Of a stretch of DNA of 64,000 bases, positions 40,750-52,234 are shown one piece after another. Source of the stretch: Strigamia acuminata (Eukaryota > Arthropoda > Chilopoda > Geophilomorpha > Linotaeniidae); contig OX442321.1 of assembly GCA_949358305.1 (NCBI GenBank), forward strand, positions 2,753,605 to 2,817,604, written 5' to 3'. Positions within the stretch are counted from its first letter, which is position 1, and the number at the start of each line of letters is the position of its first letter. Both the position numbers and the translations under genes were made by a program. The notes beneath the pieces are model-generated. The model saw only the letters and a program-made list of their open reading frames with translations. It did no database searches and was not told where the DNA came from.

Positions 40750-42414
40750 TGTGACAAATTAGCAATAGATGGCGCCACTAGTACTAGCGGCAAATTCAAC
40801 CTCGAGCTTACTATTTTACATAGAAATGGTTCACAAACATATTGTTATGTTTGCTATGACTAAATATAATTTAGATCGATAATATAAAGATATATTATCA
40901 TTATTCAATAAGATAAAGCAGGTATTCTTGCTTTACCACGGATACACGACACGGAGCTCATTTTCGGAAGGTATTTCCGTTCTGCGTATCCATTTCCTGT
41001 CCCCGGTATCCAGATCCGGTTTACATTAAGGATTAGCATAATCCAACTTTGCATCCCTGTATCCACTTCCTGCGATACAGGATTGGTGGAATTTAATCCC
41101 ACCAAGTATAAAACTCCCTGACAACAGGAAGTTAAGTTAGTCTTGTTTTCTGGTTATTTGGTATGTTCCGCATGTCAAATAGCCGTTTCTTACTCAGGGC
41201 ATGGTCCTACCGGACCATGCATAGCATGGCTCTGCTGAGCCATGCAACCCCCGTCAACTGAAGGCGAAGTTCGGACTATTCATGTTTCCGTCAAACGGTC
41301 TTGCCGAGGAGAAAGCCTCCCGCATAAGTATCCTCGTGGTCGGACAATAGAATCACGTGTGATACCAAAGTATTTAGTAACCGTCAGTAGCACTGTTACT
41401 GCAAGAGATTGACTCCATCACCTGATGGTGCCAAAGCAGTCTGCATGCAAAACATGCAGTTACCGCTAGTAGCACTATGTGTTTGGGAATGTTATATCTC
41501 TTCGGTGATGGTGCCAAAGCAGTCTACTTATGAGTAGTATCTCGGGTGGTTAATTCTGTTGTGCAGAACTGCGGGCTATATCCCCCTGAATACCAGTGCC
41601 GTCTCTCACCGCACTGTTATTTAGGGCACGCGCGATACTGTTCTGCTCAGCAAGGCGAACTTTGACGGCAATTGTGTGTTGCGATGTTTAACCCTAATTT
41701 ATTTTGTAGTTGATAATAAACATTAATTGTTTGAACTTGACAACAAGTAAACAACCGAAGTAAGTCACGAGACTTATTTCACTGTATGACGAATCAAATT
41801 CGTAACAATAAATTGAATACAATTTATTGAGTTAATTTATCAAACTCACAACCTCGCGAGTTAAATATAATTCGCAAGCGGAACCTTGGCGAATAAATGA
41901 CTTCATTTATTCATTGCCAATTTCCAACCCTAGTTGTGGCGGTGCAGTTAAAAGTCAACCGCACCTCTCGGATCAAACCACGAAGCATTACACGGACCAT
42001 TACACCAGATACGAACCAGGAACGCGAAAGGACGCGAAGGAACCAGTTCCACGATTACGAAGCGCCGACGGAAACCGCGAGGACACAGCCAGCCCGGCTA
42101 CGCGTAGATGACATCTTTTAACTCGGTCGAGCGGGCGTTTTGCCGTTCCCGAACCCCGGATCACCAATAACCGTAATGTTATTATTTTAGGGCCATTTGG
42201 CCGATTTATTTGTATAGTTTAAATTGTATTTAACTTGCCAAATGTCGGCATTAGTTTATGTATAACTTTAGTAATTGATTGCATTGGATAAAACCAATAA
42301 ATGTTATGATTTGAGAAACCATTCTTGTCTTATTTTATCTCGTATTTAATCACTATTTGCGCGACTTATACCCGGTACTATCATGCGATAAGAGTTGTGG
42401 TCGTCACCGTCACA
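40750..42414 (+). repeat. 5' LTR (1,665 bp)
   Basis: Begins TGTGACAAATTAGC, ends CCGTCACA. TATA box TATAAAA at 41107-41113, so transcription probably starts near 41138. AATAAA words occur near 41717 and 42296. The transcribed part carries strong hairpins (41199-41220, 41224-41245, 41415-41428, 41441-41459) kept in all three LTR copies of this family in the window. Confidence 0.9.
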
Positions 42415-42416
42415 CG

Positions 42417-42434
42417 TGGAGGTTCTACCGAGAT
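42417..42434 (+). promoter_or_regulatory. primer binding site, tRNA-Gln
   Basis: TGGAGGTTCTACCGAGAT starts two bases after the LTR. It is complementary to a tRNA 3' end ATCTCGGTAGAACCT plus CCA. That is the acceptor/T-stem of animal tRNA-Gln (which begins GGTTC and ends GAACCT), with one difference from the Drosophila sequence I remember. Confidence 0.7.
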
Positions 42435-43224
42435 AGGTTGCACAGTTTTAAATTTATCGAATTTAAATAGAAAGTGAAAATTGAGATAAATAAAGATTAT
42501 AACATTTTGAAAACGAATTTTATATTTCTACTTTTGCGAAGTAGGAGAATTTCTTTTAAAAACGTTGGAATTCATACGAAAACCGACATTAAAGGGAATG
42601 TTACGTTGTGTTGTAAAACACTCAAAAATTGAAGGAATTTATTTTCTAAATTTTCACGGAAGGTCTGGTAAAAAGTTTCAATGTTAGTTGAATATTTTCG
42701 AAAGAAATATCCAATCAATAACGAGATTGACCAGGCCAAAGCGCGGACGTGGTAGAAAACTACTGTGAGTAAAGGATTAGTCCCCATTTTATCATTGGAT
42801 AAAACGACTTTCCACCAATAATATATCGAGGGATTAAAGGATTATCGATCCTCGATGCCACGCGGATCCAGACTACAGAAGACCATTCGTATCCAGAACA
42901 GACCCGCGTACACGTGTTCCAGTAGCCATCTTGACCACGCCGTCCCGTTCAGTCCCGATTCGAATTTTCCACGCCGTAAACCAGCGAAAGTTAAGTGTAT
43001 TTCATCTATTATTTTAACAAATAGTTTAAAGCGCATTCTCACCCGACGCTAGTTTACTTGTAGTAAGATTCAGTTGATTGTTTAAAGTTTGTCGATAGTT
43101 TAACACATTTAACCACCACGTGGAGTTTAAACTTAACCTTATCGAAGTGTATTGTTATTTTGAAGTGTATTTTTATAAAGTGTGCTATCGTTCTTTAGTA
43201 ATAAAGAATTTAAAACCTTTTATT
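42435..43224 (+). other. retrotransposon leader
   Basis: Untranslated leader between primer site and gag. No conserved frame. It probably holds packaging signals and a splice donor for the third ORF; I cannot pinpoint them. Confidence 0.4.
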
Positions 43225-45335
43225 ATGTCTGACGAAAACATTCATATGAATGAACGAGAAGTCGAGGACGGAAACTTGGAAAATAGTTACGTCCGACTCG
43301 AAGACCAAACGGATTTAATTCCGGACGATTTGACAGAGTATTGTCAACTCTATAATCTAAATCGGGCTGATTTCAAAACAATAACCGATGCGGTTAATCA
43401 TGTACGCGTATTGAGAAAATAAATCAAAGAATTAGGCCTGATGAAGATGAAGGTTCGGAAAATGAAAGTCGGCATTCGCGGACTTCACACCGAACCCCAC
43501 GAAAAACGATTCCCACGAATCGTAAACTGGACTTTCCCTCTCCTAAAAAGAGGTTGGGATATCAAGCCCGGATAGTGTCGACTCCACAGCTAAACGATAG
43601 AATGGTACGCGAACCATCGTTTAGCCGATCACGTAGTCAACAAAGTTCTGGACAAAGAACACCCATTTCTAATAGTCCTTTAAATCTAGCCAAACCAAGG
43701 TCTAGATCGAATAGTGTTAATCGAACGATTAACAATAATAATTCGGGTTTTATCCCCCAAACTTCAGGGAATAGACAAAATGTCTCCCAAAACTCTGGAC
43801 ATAGACAGTATGTCACTCCAACCTCTGGAAATAGACGTTACGTCCCCCCGACACCGGGAAAAGGACAGTATGTTCCCCCAACACAGTCAAAAAGAGTGTC
43901 AAATCGAACTCCAAGGAGATCCGATCCGATCCCTCCGTCCCCCGTTATTCAAAATTTACCGGCGGGAAAGACTCGTTCAAATCAGACACCCCCGGAACAT
44001 GTACAAAATAAAAATAGTGTTCTACATGGACAACATGTACCACCTGACAATCATACACAGTATGAGAATTATGTTCCTCCAAGGAAAGAAATCCCCCAGG
44101 ACAATCAGGTTCCTAAGGGAAATCTGCCCAATTTTGAACATAATTCTGGCTCGGCATCCTCCGCTGGTAGTTCATCTCAAGCGAGATTTTCTACCGACGA
44201 CTTGGGAGCCATCCTTACCCATGTGCGAAATATTCAAACTGATTGTGCACATCAAGTACAACAATTTATGCAGAATAATGCGCAGCAAAATAATAATGCA
44301 AACAATTCGAACAAGACCTTTTTCAAAGGTCAGGATATGCCTGTTTTCGATGGAAAACAGAACGAAGTGGCTAAATTTTTAGCCACAGCCAAAACAGTCG
44401 CTGTCGCTAAAGGTTTGACTCTGGATGAGATGGTAAAACGCGGAATACCAACTTATTTATCCGGTATAGCCCAAGAATGGCATACAGATAACGTCGACAA
44501 AATTGTTGATTGGAAAACTTTCGAAAAGTTGTTTTTGGCGGAGTTTGACATGATCCCTGTCACTCGAGCCCGAAAGCTTCGAAACTTAATCCAGGGCCCA
44601 GAAGAGCCACTTTATACATTCCTTTTGAGATTTAAACAAGCTCAGGGATCCTATTCGAAAAGAGATGAAGCTCCCACTCTTCTCGAGAATTTGAACTTAG
44701 TTAGTTACAATCGAATAATCGATAGAGGTCTCTATGAAGAATCATTCAATGATATATTTCAATTTGTCCGACAGAATAGGGCTCTTTTCGAAGCCCAAAA
44801 CGCTAGTGTGGACACTATTGTCAATAAAGAGGACGAAACTGTCCCGTCGAATACTCAAAAAGGTAAAGACGCCAGGAGTTCGCGCCCACTCATACGATCT
44901 ACTCAGACGTTGAACGCCGAACCAGAAGCTGAACCTATGGAATCTGACGAGACAGACAATATTGAAAATGATGTTGGATTCCACAACATGGTATGTGCTA
45001 TGTCAGAGAAAGCAACTGGAAAATGTTTCCATTGCAATCAACCAGGACACTTTAAGAGGGAATGTCCGTTACTGCAAAAAAGGAAATTTGCTCAGGACAA
45101 ACCTACAGGTACTGGTAATAATACCAATACCAATCCCGCCTCTGATCTTTTTAAACGACAGAGACAAAATTGGGTAACAGCTGAATCTTTGGATCAAAAA
45201 CTCGAAGACTTCAAAACTACTATGCAAACTAGTATGACAAAATCCATGTCGGATCTATTCACTAAATTTTTGGATCCAAAAAATGCGACCACTCCGCCTT
45301 TGGCGATTGAAGGTCCACCGGCCCCAAAAAACTAA
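43225..45335 (+). CDS. gag: retrotransposon gag, frame broken near residue 64
   Basis: ATG at 43225 starts an acidic N-terminal segment (MSDENIHMNEREVEDG) that stops at 43420-43422. The downstream gag frame is open from 43398 to TAA at 45333-45335 but has no ATG before 43602. The two frames overlap and differ by -1, so a one-base change near 43413 most likely broke gag; no slippery heptamer is seen there. The main part has a long Ser/Pro/Gln-rich region, a capsid-like core (FFKGQDMPVFDGKQNEVAKF; WKTFEKLFLAEF; LRFKQAQGSYSKRDEAPTL) and one CCHC zinc knuckle (CFHCNQPGHFKREC). About 690 aa in all if counted across the break. Confidence 0.75.
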
Positions 45336-45360
45336 TAGAGGGGGTTACCGAAAACCCCCT
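45326..45360 (+). promoter_or_regulatory. -1 ribosomal frameshift signal between gag and pol
   Basis: The slippery heptamer A-AAA-AAC lies at 45326-45332 in the gag frame, directly before the gag stop TAA (45333-45335). After a 6-nt spacer comes a hairpin: AGGGGGTT (45339-45346), loop ACCGAA, AACCCCCT (45353-45360), 8 bp with five G-C pairs. The -1 frame is open through this site into pol. Confidence 0.85.
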
Positions 45361-48300
45361 AAAAAACCAGAGTAGTACATTGTCTTCGGAAATAGAAAAT
45401 ACTTTAAACGAAACTCTGAATAAATTAGTAATTCAAGATGAGGAAATTAAACGACCTAATCGTAAAACTAGGAAAAGGAACCCAAAGTATGTATTTAAGG
45501 AATTTTATCCAAACACTCCTTTTTCGTTAGAGGAAACAGAAAATCCATTTACATCATTCGATGATGACCTCTTTCCTGCGGATAAGGGGGACAAATCTTG
45601 GCGAGAGTCCTTGAATGCAATAATTGAAAACGCTACCAATCCTTCTGTTCGAGAGGAAACCACTAGTTCTAGTGGAGGAGTATGCGAAAGTTTAGAATCA
45701 ATGATGGAGAATCTAGATATCTCTTCAAAATTATCTAGACATCATAGACTTCGTAAATATGTCAAAGAACATCAGCTCAAGAGAGCTGAAATAGTTGAAC
45801 ACATCAAACGTTTGGGAAACAGCATCGACGACCCCCGAATGAAAGTAACAATAGGTGGACTCACCTACAATGCCTTAATGGATTCAGGAGCCACCCAATG
45901 TTTTATTGGGTTACAATTACTTGATAGTACTTGTGCTTCCCCTGACTTCATTCAAGATTGTCCACGAAATATGAAAGTTTGTGCCGTCGGTATAACTCAT
46001 ATCCCTCTAGGACAAATAACCCTTTGTGTTCAATGGGCAGATGGAGTAGAATTCACACCAATGAATTTCATCATTTTAGACCGGAATGTGTGTGGTCTAA
46101 TCTTAGGACACAATTTTATGCGTCGTACCACAATTAATTTAAATCCAGCACGAGCTGTATTTGATTGTGACAACAAACCTGGTTGGACTGCGCCTTACGT
46201 AGATAACGAATTCAACGACAGTCTAGCGAGGTTACGAACACTAAAAGACGACGGAACAGTCACTCATACACCCGACAATTGGGAAGAATTGTTGGTGAAA
46301 GATTGTGATTGTTCCGACGAGGAAAAGACCAAATTACTAGAAGTAATTTCCGGAATCAAGCATGTCTTTCGGGACAAAGTTGGTTGTACGAACCTTACTA
46401 AGCATAAAATTACGTTTAAAAAGGACGCGAAATGGAAAAAACAACCATTTCGCATGTACAATCCAGCTAAAATTGCTATTATGACTAAACTAGTTGAAGA
46501 ACTAGAAGCAGACAATCTCATTGAGAAATCTACGGGACCTTACATAAGCCATCCCGTAATAGTTGCCAAACCAAATGGCACGTATAGGTTATGTATTGAT
46601 TACCGATGGCTAAATGCGATCACCGAAATCAATGCAATCCAAATGCCCAGTATTGATTTGCTCATGCACAATACTAATCAGGCAAAATACTTCACCTCAC
46701 TTGATCTTACAAAAGGATATTATCAAGTAGAGATGGAAGACGAAGATAAGCAGAAAACTGCTTTCTATACTCCAAAAGGCAACTATCAATTCGTACGCAT
46801 GCCATTTGGGTTATGTAACGCGCCGTGTACATTTCAAGCCCTAATGGAACAAGTTATGGGTGAAGCGTTATATAAACACGCATTAGTCTATTTAGACGAT
46901 GTAATTATCTTTTCACAGACCTGGGACCAACATCTCGGTCACATTAAAGATGTCTTAGAACGACTAGACAAAGCAAACTTGTCCGTAAATAAAGAAAAGT
47001 CTAAGTTCGGCAGAACTACACTAAAATTTCTGGGACACCTAATCACCCCAAATGGATTGGCCCCAGATCCAGATAAAATCGCGTCAGTACGAAAGTTTCC
47101 AACCCCGAAAACATCGAAAGATGTTCAAAGGTTTCACGGGTTGGCAAATTTCTTTAGGAAGTTTATTCCTAACCACGGTGAAATTGCTACTCCACTGACT
47201 AGCATAATGCATGAGAAAGCAACCTTTGTCTGGGGACAAGAGCAAATAGACGCTTTCGAAAGAATTAAAGACATCTTATGCGACGAAACTCAAGTTTTGT
47301 TAATGCCTAATATGCTCGAACCCTTTGTGATTCTAACAGACGCTTCACATTCAGGATTAGGAGCGGTGTTATGCCAAGATGTGGATTTTCTTGACAAAAA
47401 CAAGGACAAGTGGATTAAAACTCCAAGACCCGTAGCTTATGCTAGTCGCGTACTTCGAGGAGCCGAGCAACGTTACACTACCCCCGAACTAGAGTGTCTA
47501 GCTGTAGTATGGGCTGTAGAACGTTTCCGCCCCTACATAGAGTACACGTCCTTTTCCCTAGAGTCAGATGCAGAAGCATTAAAATGGCTAATGGGAACGC
47601 CAGAACCTTCTGGTCGTTTTGGCCGATGGGCAATTAAACTGCAATGCGGCGCCTTTAAAATTAAGTATCGTCGTGGTACTCAAAATCAAGTCGCAGACGC
47701 ATTTTCAAGAGCTCCTTTGAGTATTGAAGACATTCCGAAGGATGATTATATCGAACCCACGGAAATAACTCAATTCTGGCCCGAGTGGGACGGAAATAAA
47801 GAAGTTACTCGTAGAGAAGAACCAAAACCCTGTCAGTTCTTAACAAACGTGTCAATAAAGTTTGATTATTCCAAAAAATTAGATAATTCTTTGGAAAAGG
47901 GGGAGAAAGGTCATGTAGAACCAGAAACTTTATTTAGTGCTTTAACCGAAGTATTAAGTATAGTTCCTCCTACCAGAGCAGAAATCATCGAAGCTCAGCT
48001 CAAAGATTATGAATGTAGAAAAATAATAACTCATCTAAAGTTAGATGAAGTTGAGCAAAGAAAAAATAAGAAAACTAAGCGATGGATGAAAGACATCAAA
48101 GGCTACCAACTAGATTTCAAAGAAAATCATGATAATGAAGATGAGAATAGTAATGATTCTGAAATGTTAATCTTCTTCAAACCAACATTTGAAGAAGAAT
48201 TAAATGATTCCGGCAACGGATTTAAAGCGGTGATTCCACCTTCTTTAGTACGACGAGTGTTGTTCGCATGCCACGGACATCCGTTAAGTGGACACGCGGG

Positions 48301-49681
48301 GATGAGTAAAACGCTCGAACGAGCGAAACTCATCTATTATTGGCCTAAAATGAGCAAAGACACGTGTAATTATGTTCGTAGTTGTGTTCATTGCCAACAA
48401 TACAAACCTAGTCAACACCGCAAACACAGAGCGAGTTATACTCCTCACAATATGGCACAGCCATGGGAAGTTCTTTGTTTAGACTTCATGGGTCCCAAAC
48501 CCGCTGGTCAATACCAACATAAATATATTTTAGTAGGAATCGATCAATGTACTAAATGGGTAGAATTAGCCCCATTAAGCAAAGCTTCAAGTGAAGCAAT
48601 TATAACAAAGTTAGGTGATATCGTACATAGATGGGGATACCCCAGGAAAATTATCAGTGATAATGGAAAACAGTTCTATGAGGGTTTCTGTAAAAGGCAT
48701 AACATTAAAATGACTCATATAAGTCCTTATCATGCTCAGGCCAACCCCACAGAACGGGCAAACAGAGATATCAAAATAATGCTTGCGATTTATTCTGATG
48801 TGCACTCTCACTGGCCACGTTTTCTGAATGAATTTGCATTTGCATCCAGAACGGCAAAATCCGAAGCAACCGGATCGACGCCATTTTTATTAAATACGGG
48901 AAGAATAGTAACACTACCTTTCGACCCGCGAATTATTCAACACGCGAATAAATTCGATAAAAATAACCCTGAGGAATTCGTGTTTAATTTACTCGGGATT
49001 TTACGGAGAGCACACCAAGAAATGCACCGTAGGATCCAACTAAATTACGAGAAACACGACAGAATTCACCGTAATAAATTTCATATTTGCAAATATGAAG
49101 TAGGTGATTTAGTCTGGAAGAATACACATATTCTTTCCAATCAAGACAAAGGCATTACTAAAGGATTTGCTGAAAAACGAGACGGACCGTGGGAAATCAC
49201 GGCCGTATTAACAGGAGGTGCATACGCCTTACGAAAATTATTAGATGATTCAATTGAACCATCAATAAATACGGATGATCTCACCCCGTATATCCCTTCA
49301 TACCCGATTAAGACATGGACTCTGGGTCAGAAAAAAGGAAAATTGGAAGATCATCCAAACCCTGATTGGATGTCGGCAAATTCCGAATTTAACAAATCTA
49401 ATTCACAAGAATTAGATAATCAAGATATGGAAGAAACCTCTCGTGAAAATCTTGAAAAAGATATGGAAGAACTTCCTCAAGAAAGTCTTGAACAAGAAGA
49501 AAGAATAATTCCTACCTCAAATAAAAATGGAAACGAGATTATCGATCCACGAAGTAATAACTCAAATAAACGGAAGCGAACAGCTGACCTTCCGGAGATA
49601 ATCTCGAGACCGAAAAGAATTTCGAAGCCAAATCCGAAATATACTACGGATTTTGTGCAGATGATTCAAGAACGTCGTTAA
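45330..49681 (+). CDS. pol: retrotransposon pol (protease, RT, RNase H, integrase)
   Basis: The frame is open from upstream of the gag stop to TAA at 49679-49681 and has no early ATG, consistent with expression by -1 frameshift. Order: retropepsin-like protease with LMDSGATQCFIG (about 45877); reverse transcriptase with YRLCIDYRWLNA, FTSLDLTKGYYQVEME and the YLDDVIIFS active site (about 46887); RNase H with ILTDASHSGLGAVLCQ (about 47332); integrase zinc finger HHCC (HGHPLSGHAGM ... CVHCQQ, about 48274-48400), and catalytic D-D-E at LDFMGP, ISDNGKQF and NPTERANRDI (about 48480-48760). The C-terminal tail is acidic then basic (RPKRISKPNPKYTTDF). No internal stop or frameshift: potentially functional enzymes. 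Confidence 0.92.
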
Positions 49682-50262
49682 AAGATTCTAAATATGAAAA
49701 GAATATTCTAAAAGATATTGATTTAAATCAGTTATTGAATATTCAAATCGAAATTCGCGAAGTCACCTGATAAATTATGACCCCGGGTGGAGAGTAAAAG
49801 ATTCGTTTTATATTCAGTCTTCTAACACACACGTGAGAGAAGAAGAACTTCGTCGAATTCAACAAAAATCACGGTCAAACGCGTTGACATTGTTAGCTGT
49901 TAATCAACGAATACAGGTATTATGATTATACATATAAAGTTATATATATATATCATGAAATTTCTTTGAATATTCGAAGAAATACGAACCAGCGGAATTC
50001 GTTTATTAGCGGCGGAGGATTTGAAAGCCACGTGCTCTAAACTCCAAGTTGTCGTCGAGGCGACTACACTCATAATTCCACAAGATACGCTTCTAAAGGA
50101 AGCAGGACATTTTCGTAAGTTCGATAAAATTATCAATACACGAAAATATAAAATTATAACTATAAAATTCGTAAATTCAGTTACGCGTTTTCTCAATAGA
50201 GGGCGCACGCATACCAAAGTATTGCAAATAAAACTAAGACGTTTTTTTATATTTGTAGAATT
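49682..50262 (+). other. retrotransposon pol-ORF3 spacer
   Basis: Non-coding. A TATATTTGTAG acceptor-like word ends 4 bp before the ATG of the third ORF (50263), so ORF3 may be made from a spliced subgenomic RNA, as envelope genes are in errantiviruses. Confidence 0.4.
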
Positions 50263-51873
50263 ATGGTCAAGAAGATACCAATTAAAAAGCGGCGAATTGT
50301 GATTCAGTCGAGCTCTTCAGAGGAAGACAATACGCCTACGGTCAACCCGACCATCGTAACGATCCCGGGAGCACCAAACACTCCTATTGTGCTCGACCAA
50401 AAAGGATGGGACATATTAACCTGGGCCCGTAACAACCCAGATGCCCTCCCAAAGGAAATTCGCCCAAAAACGGCTGTACCCAAAACGGCGATGGAGGTTA
50501 CCCAAGAAACCTTTATTATACCAAAAAAGGACAGTTTCTCCAAAAGCCATCCTTTACAGCCGATCCATAAACCAAGTACGAGTCGAATGGAAGATTCGTC
50601 GACCTCTCATGAGAGAAGTCTGGACGAGATTGTCAAATTAGAGGCAAATCGAAATCCCGAGGGAAATCGCCACCAAGACAACAAACGCAAACAGCGAGAG
50701 TACGTTCATTACGACTCGCCGCCACCCACGACTTCGCGCGAAGTAGTGTATACCCCTAGATATAATACGGCTAGAGGAAAACGTACGTTTGTGTCCACCA
50801 GAGCCCCCAAACTACAGCCGATGACTGCTCAACAAAGAGCAGCTAGTAAGCAAGAAAAGGCACTGCGTCGAAAAGCCGCCTGCGATCGCGACTTGGAATT
50901 GGGAATTCCACACGACAATTTGGAGCTCGCGAAGGGCGAAATACCGTGCCCTTTCTGTTTCGGGGTCGGCTGGATGTCCGGCTCCGGGACAGGATGCCAT
51001 TTGGCATCGTGCGGGAATTGTCTCGGAACGAAACGACGATTAAAAATCCAACCCTGCAACCCAAAGTTTGTTTCGTTCGTGATTAAAGGGTTATTCGATC
51101 CAGAACCCCGAAAATGGGCAACCTGCCACCTTTGTAAAGCTTTATTATCCAACGATGGCAAAGCTGTATACGAGGATCCCGAATTTATGAATTCGCGAAG
51201 AACACCCCTTGGCCTTCAAATGGGTTTGGAAAAAATGCCAAGTGTTGTCTGCGTAGATAATGCGACCCAAACGGAAGAAGCCGCATTGGTCCCCATGCCA
51301 AATATCGCGGAACACGGGATTTCGAACGAATTCTTAATCGAACCCTACCAAGTTCCCCCGAACACCAAGATAGGACAGTTATTCGTTTGGGAGGTTGAAT
51401 ACTACTACCCCATCGTGGCTCGACTTGCGATAATAATCTCTCGTCAATTGATTACGGGTTTACCCGATCAAATCACAGTAGGATATGTGACCAGGATCAT
51501 GCAAATGATCTTAAATCCGCGTCGCATTGAGGGCTTCAACATTTTGGAGCACCTTTGGAATCTGCTCGTGGGAAAAATCGCAGATGAGATGAAAAATCAA
51601 ATATGCGAAGGCTGGATCCTGGTTTTGCCCCCGGTGATTGACATCTACGAAGATCTCAAAAAGATGATCAATGAAGAAGACGGATCGACTGATCAGCCTG
51701 AAGCAGGGGATAAAGCACCCGAGACGCCCATTGCCACGGAAGTTGTTGCGACCACTGCATTCTTCATAGATCGGCAACCGGAAGAACCTCTTCCCGCCAA
51801 GAAACGTGGCAAAAGTTCCTCTTCAAAGGATAGGCAAAAGCCCGCCACGGAGACCGAAAAAGGTCAAGATTAA
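50263..51873 (+). CDS. retrotransposon third ORF, DnaJ-like cysteine cluster, function unknown (536 aa)
   Basis: An intact 536-aa ORF in the position where some Ty3/gypsy elements carry env. It has no signal peptide or transmembrane segment, so it is not a typical envelope protein. The N-terminus is basic (MVKKIPIKKRRIVIQSSSSE), followed by about 200 disordered polar residues. At about residues 229-260 come two CxxCxG motifs (CPFCFGVGW ... CGNCLGTKRR), like half of a DnaJ zinc-finger domain, and a further CHLC near 287. The C-terminal half is a hydrophobic-helical segment (GQLFVWEVEYYYPIVARLAI; GYVTRIMQMILNPRRIEGF; LEHLWNLLVGKIADEM) ending in a Glu/Lys-rich tail. A second, truncated copy lies at 58735-59795. 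Possibly a nucleic-acid-binding or Gag-like accessory protein. Confidence 0.8.
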   Translation: MVKKIPIKKRRIVIQSSSSEEDNTPTVNPTIVTIPGAPNTPIVLDQKGWDILTWARNNPDALPKEIRPKTAVPKTAMEVTQETFIIPKKDSFSKSHPLQPIHKPSTSRMEDSSTSHERSLDEIVKLEANRNPEGNRHQDNKRKQREYVHYDSPPPTTSREVVYTPRYNTARGKRTFVSTRAPKLQPMTAQQRAASKQEKALRRKAACDRDLELGIPHDNLELAKGEIPCPFCFGVGWMSGSGTGCHLASCGNCLGTKRRLKIQPCNPKFVSFVIKGLFDPEPRKWATCHLCKALLSNDGKAVYEDPEFMNSRRTPLGLQMGLEKMPSVVCVDNATQTEEAALVPMPNIAEHGISNEFLIEPYQVPPNTKIGQLFVWEVEYYYPIVARLAIIISRQLITGLPDQITVGYVTRIMQMILNPRRIEGFNILEHLWNLLVGKIADEMKNQICEGWILVLPPVIDIYEDLKKMINEEDGSTDQPEAGDKAPETPIATEVVATTAFFIDRQPEEPLPAKKRGKSSSSKDRQKPATETEKGQD

Positions 51874-52234
51874 GCTGTGTATCGAATTTAAAAAATAACA
51901 GTTTATTTGTTTGATTCTGTGATAAAAGAATATAATATGTAACCAAAAATTACTTTAACTGAGATTTTTGTAAGAAGTGCTTCTTCGATATAAGAGAATG
52001 ACTTCATGTTTATTTTTTTAATAACCAAATTATTTTTATAACCGTCTCTGTAAGGAGAAAATAAAAACAATTTTTGAGCATCCTAATGATAAGAACATGT
52101 TTATTAAAAACACTCATGAACTTTATGAAATTAAATAGTAAAATATTTAATAATATGGATGAATTTGGCACAAATGATATTCCTAAAGAATAACATAAAA
52201 TATAAGAGTATATGTTTAGTTATTAAGGGGGATG

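Noticed and set aside
41200-41660. Self-cleaving ribozyme in the structured LTR leader
   Set aside because: Hairpins are clear, but I could not match the conserved core of hammerhead (CUGAUGA with GAAA) or an HDV-like fold.
50263-51873. Third ORF as a retroviral envelope
   Set aside because: No signal peptide, furin-type site or transmembrane anchor.
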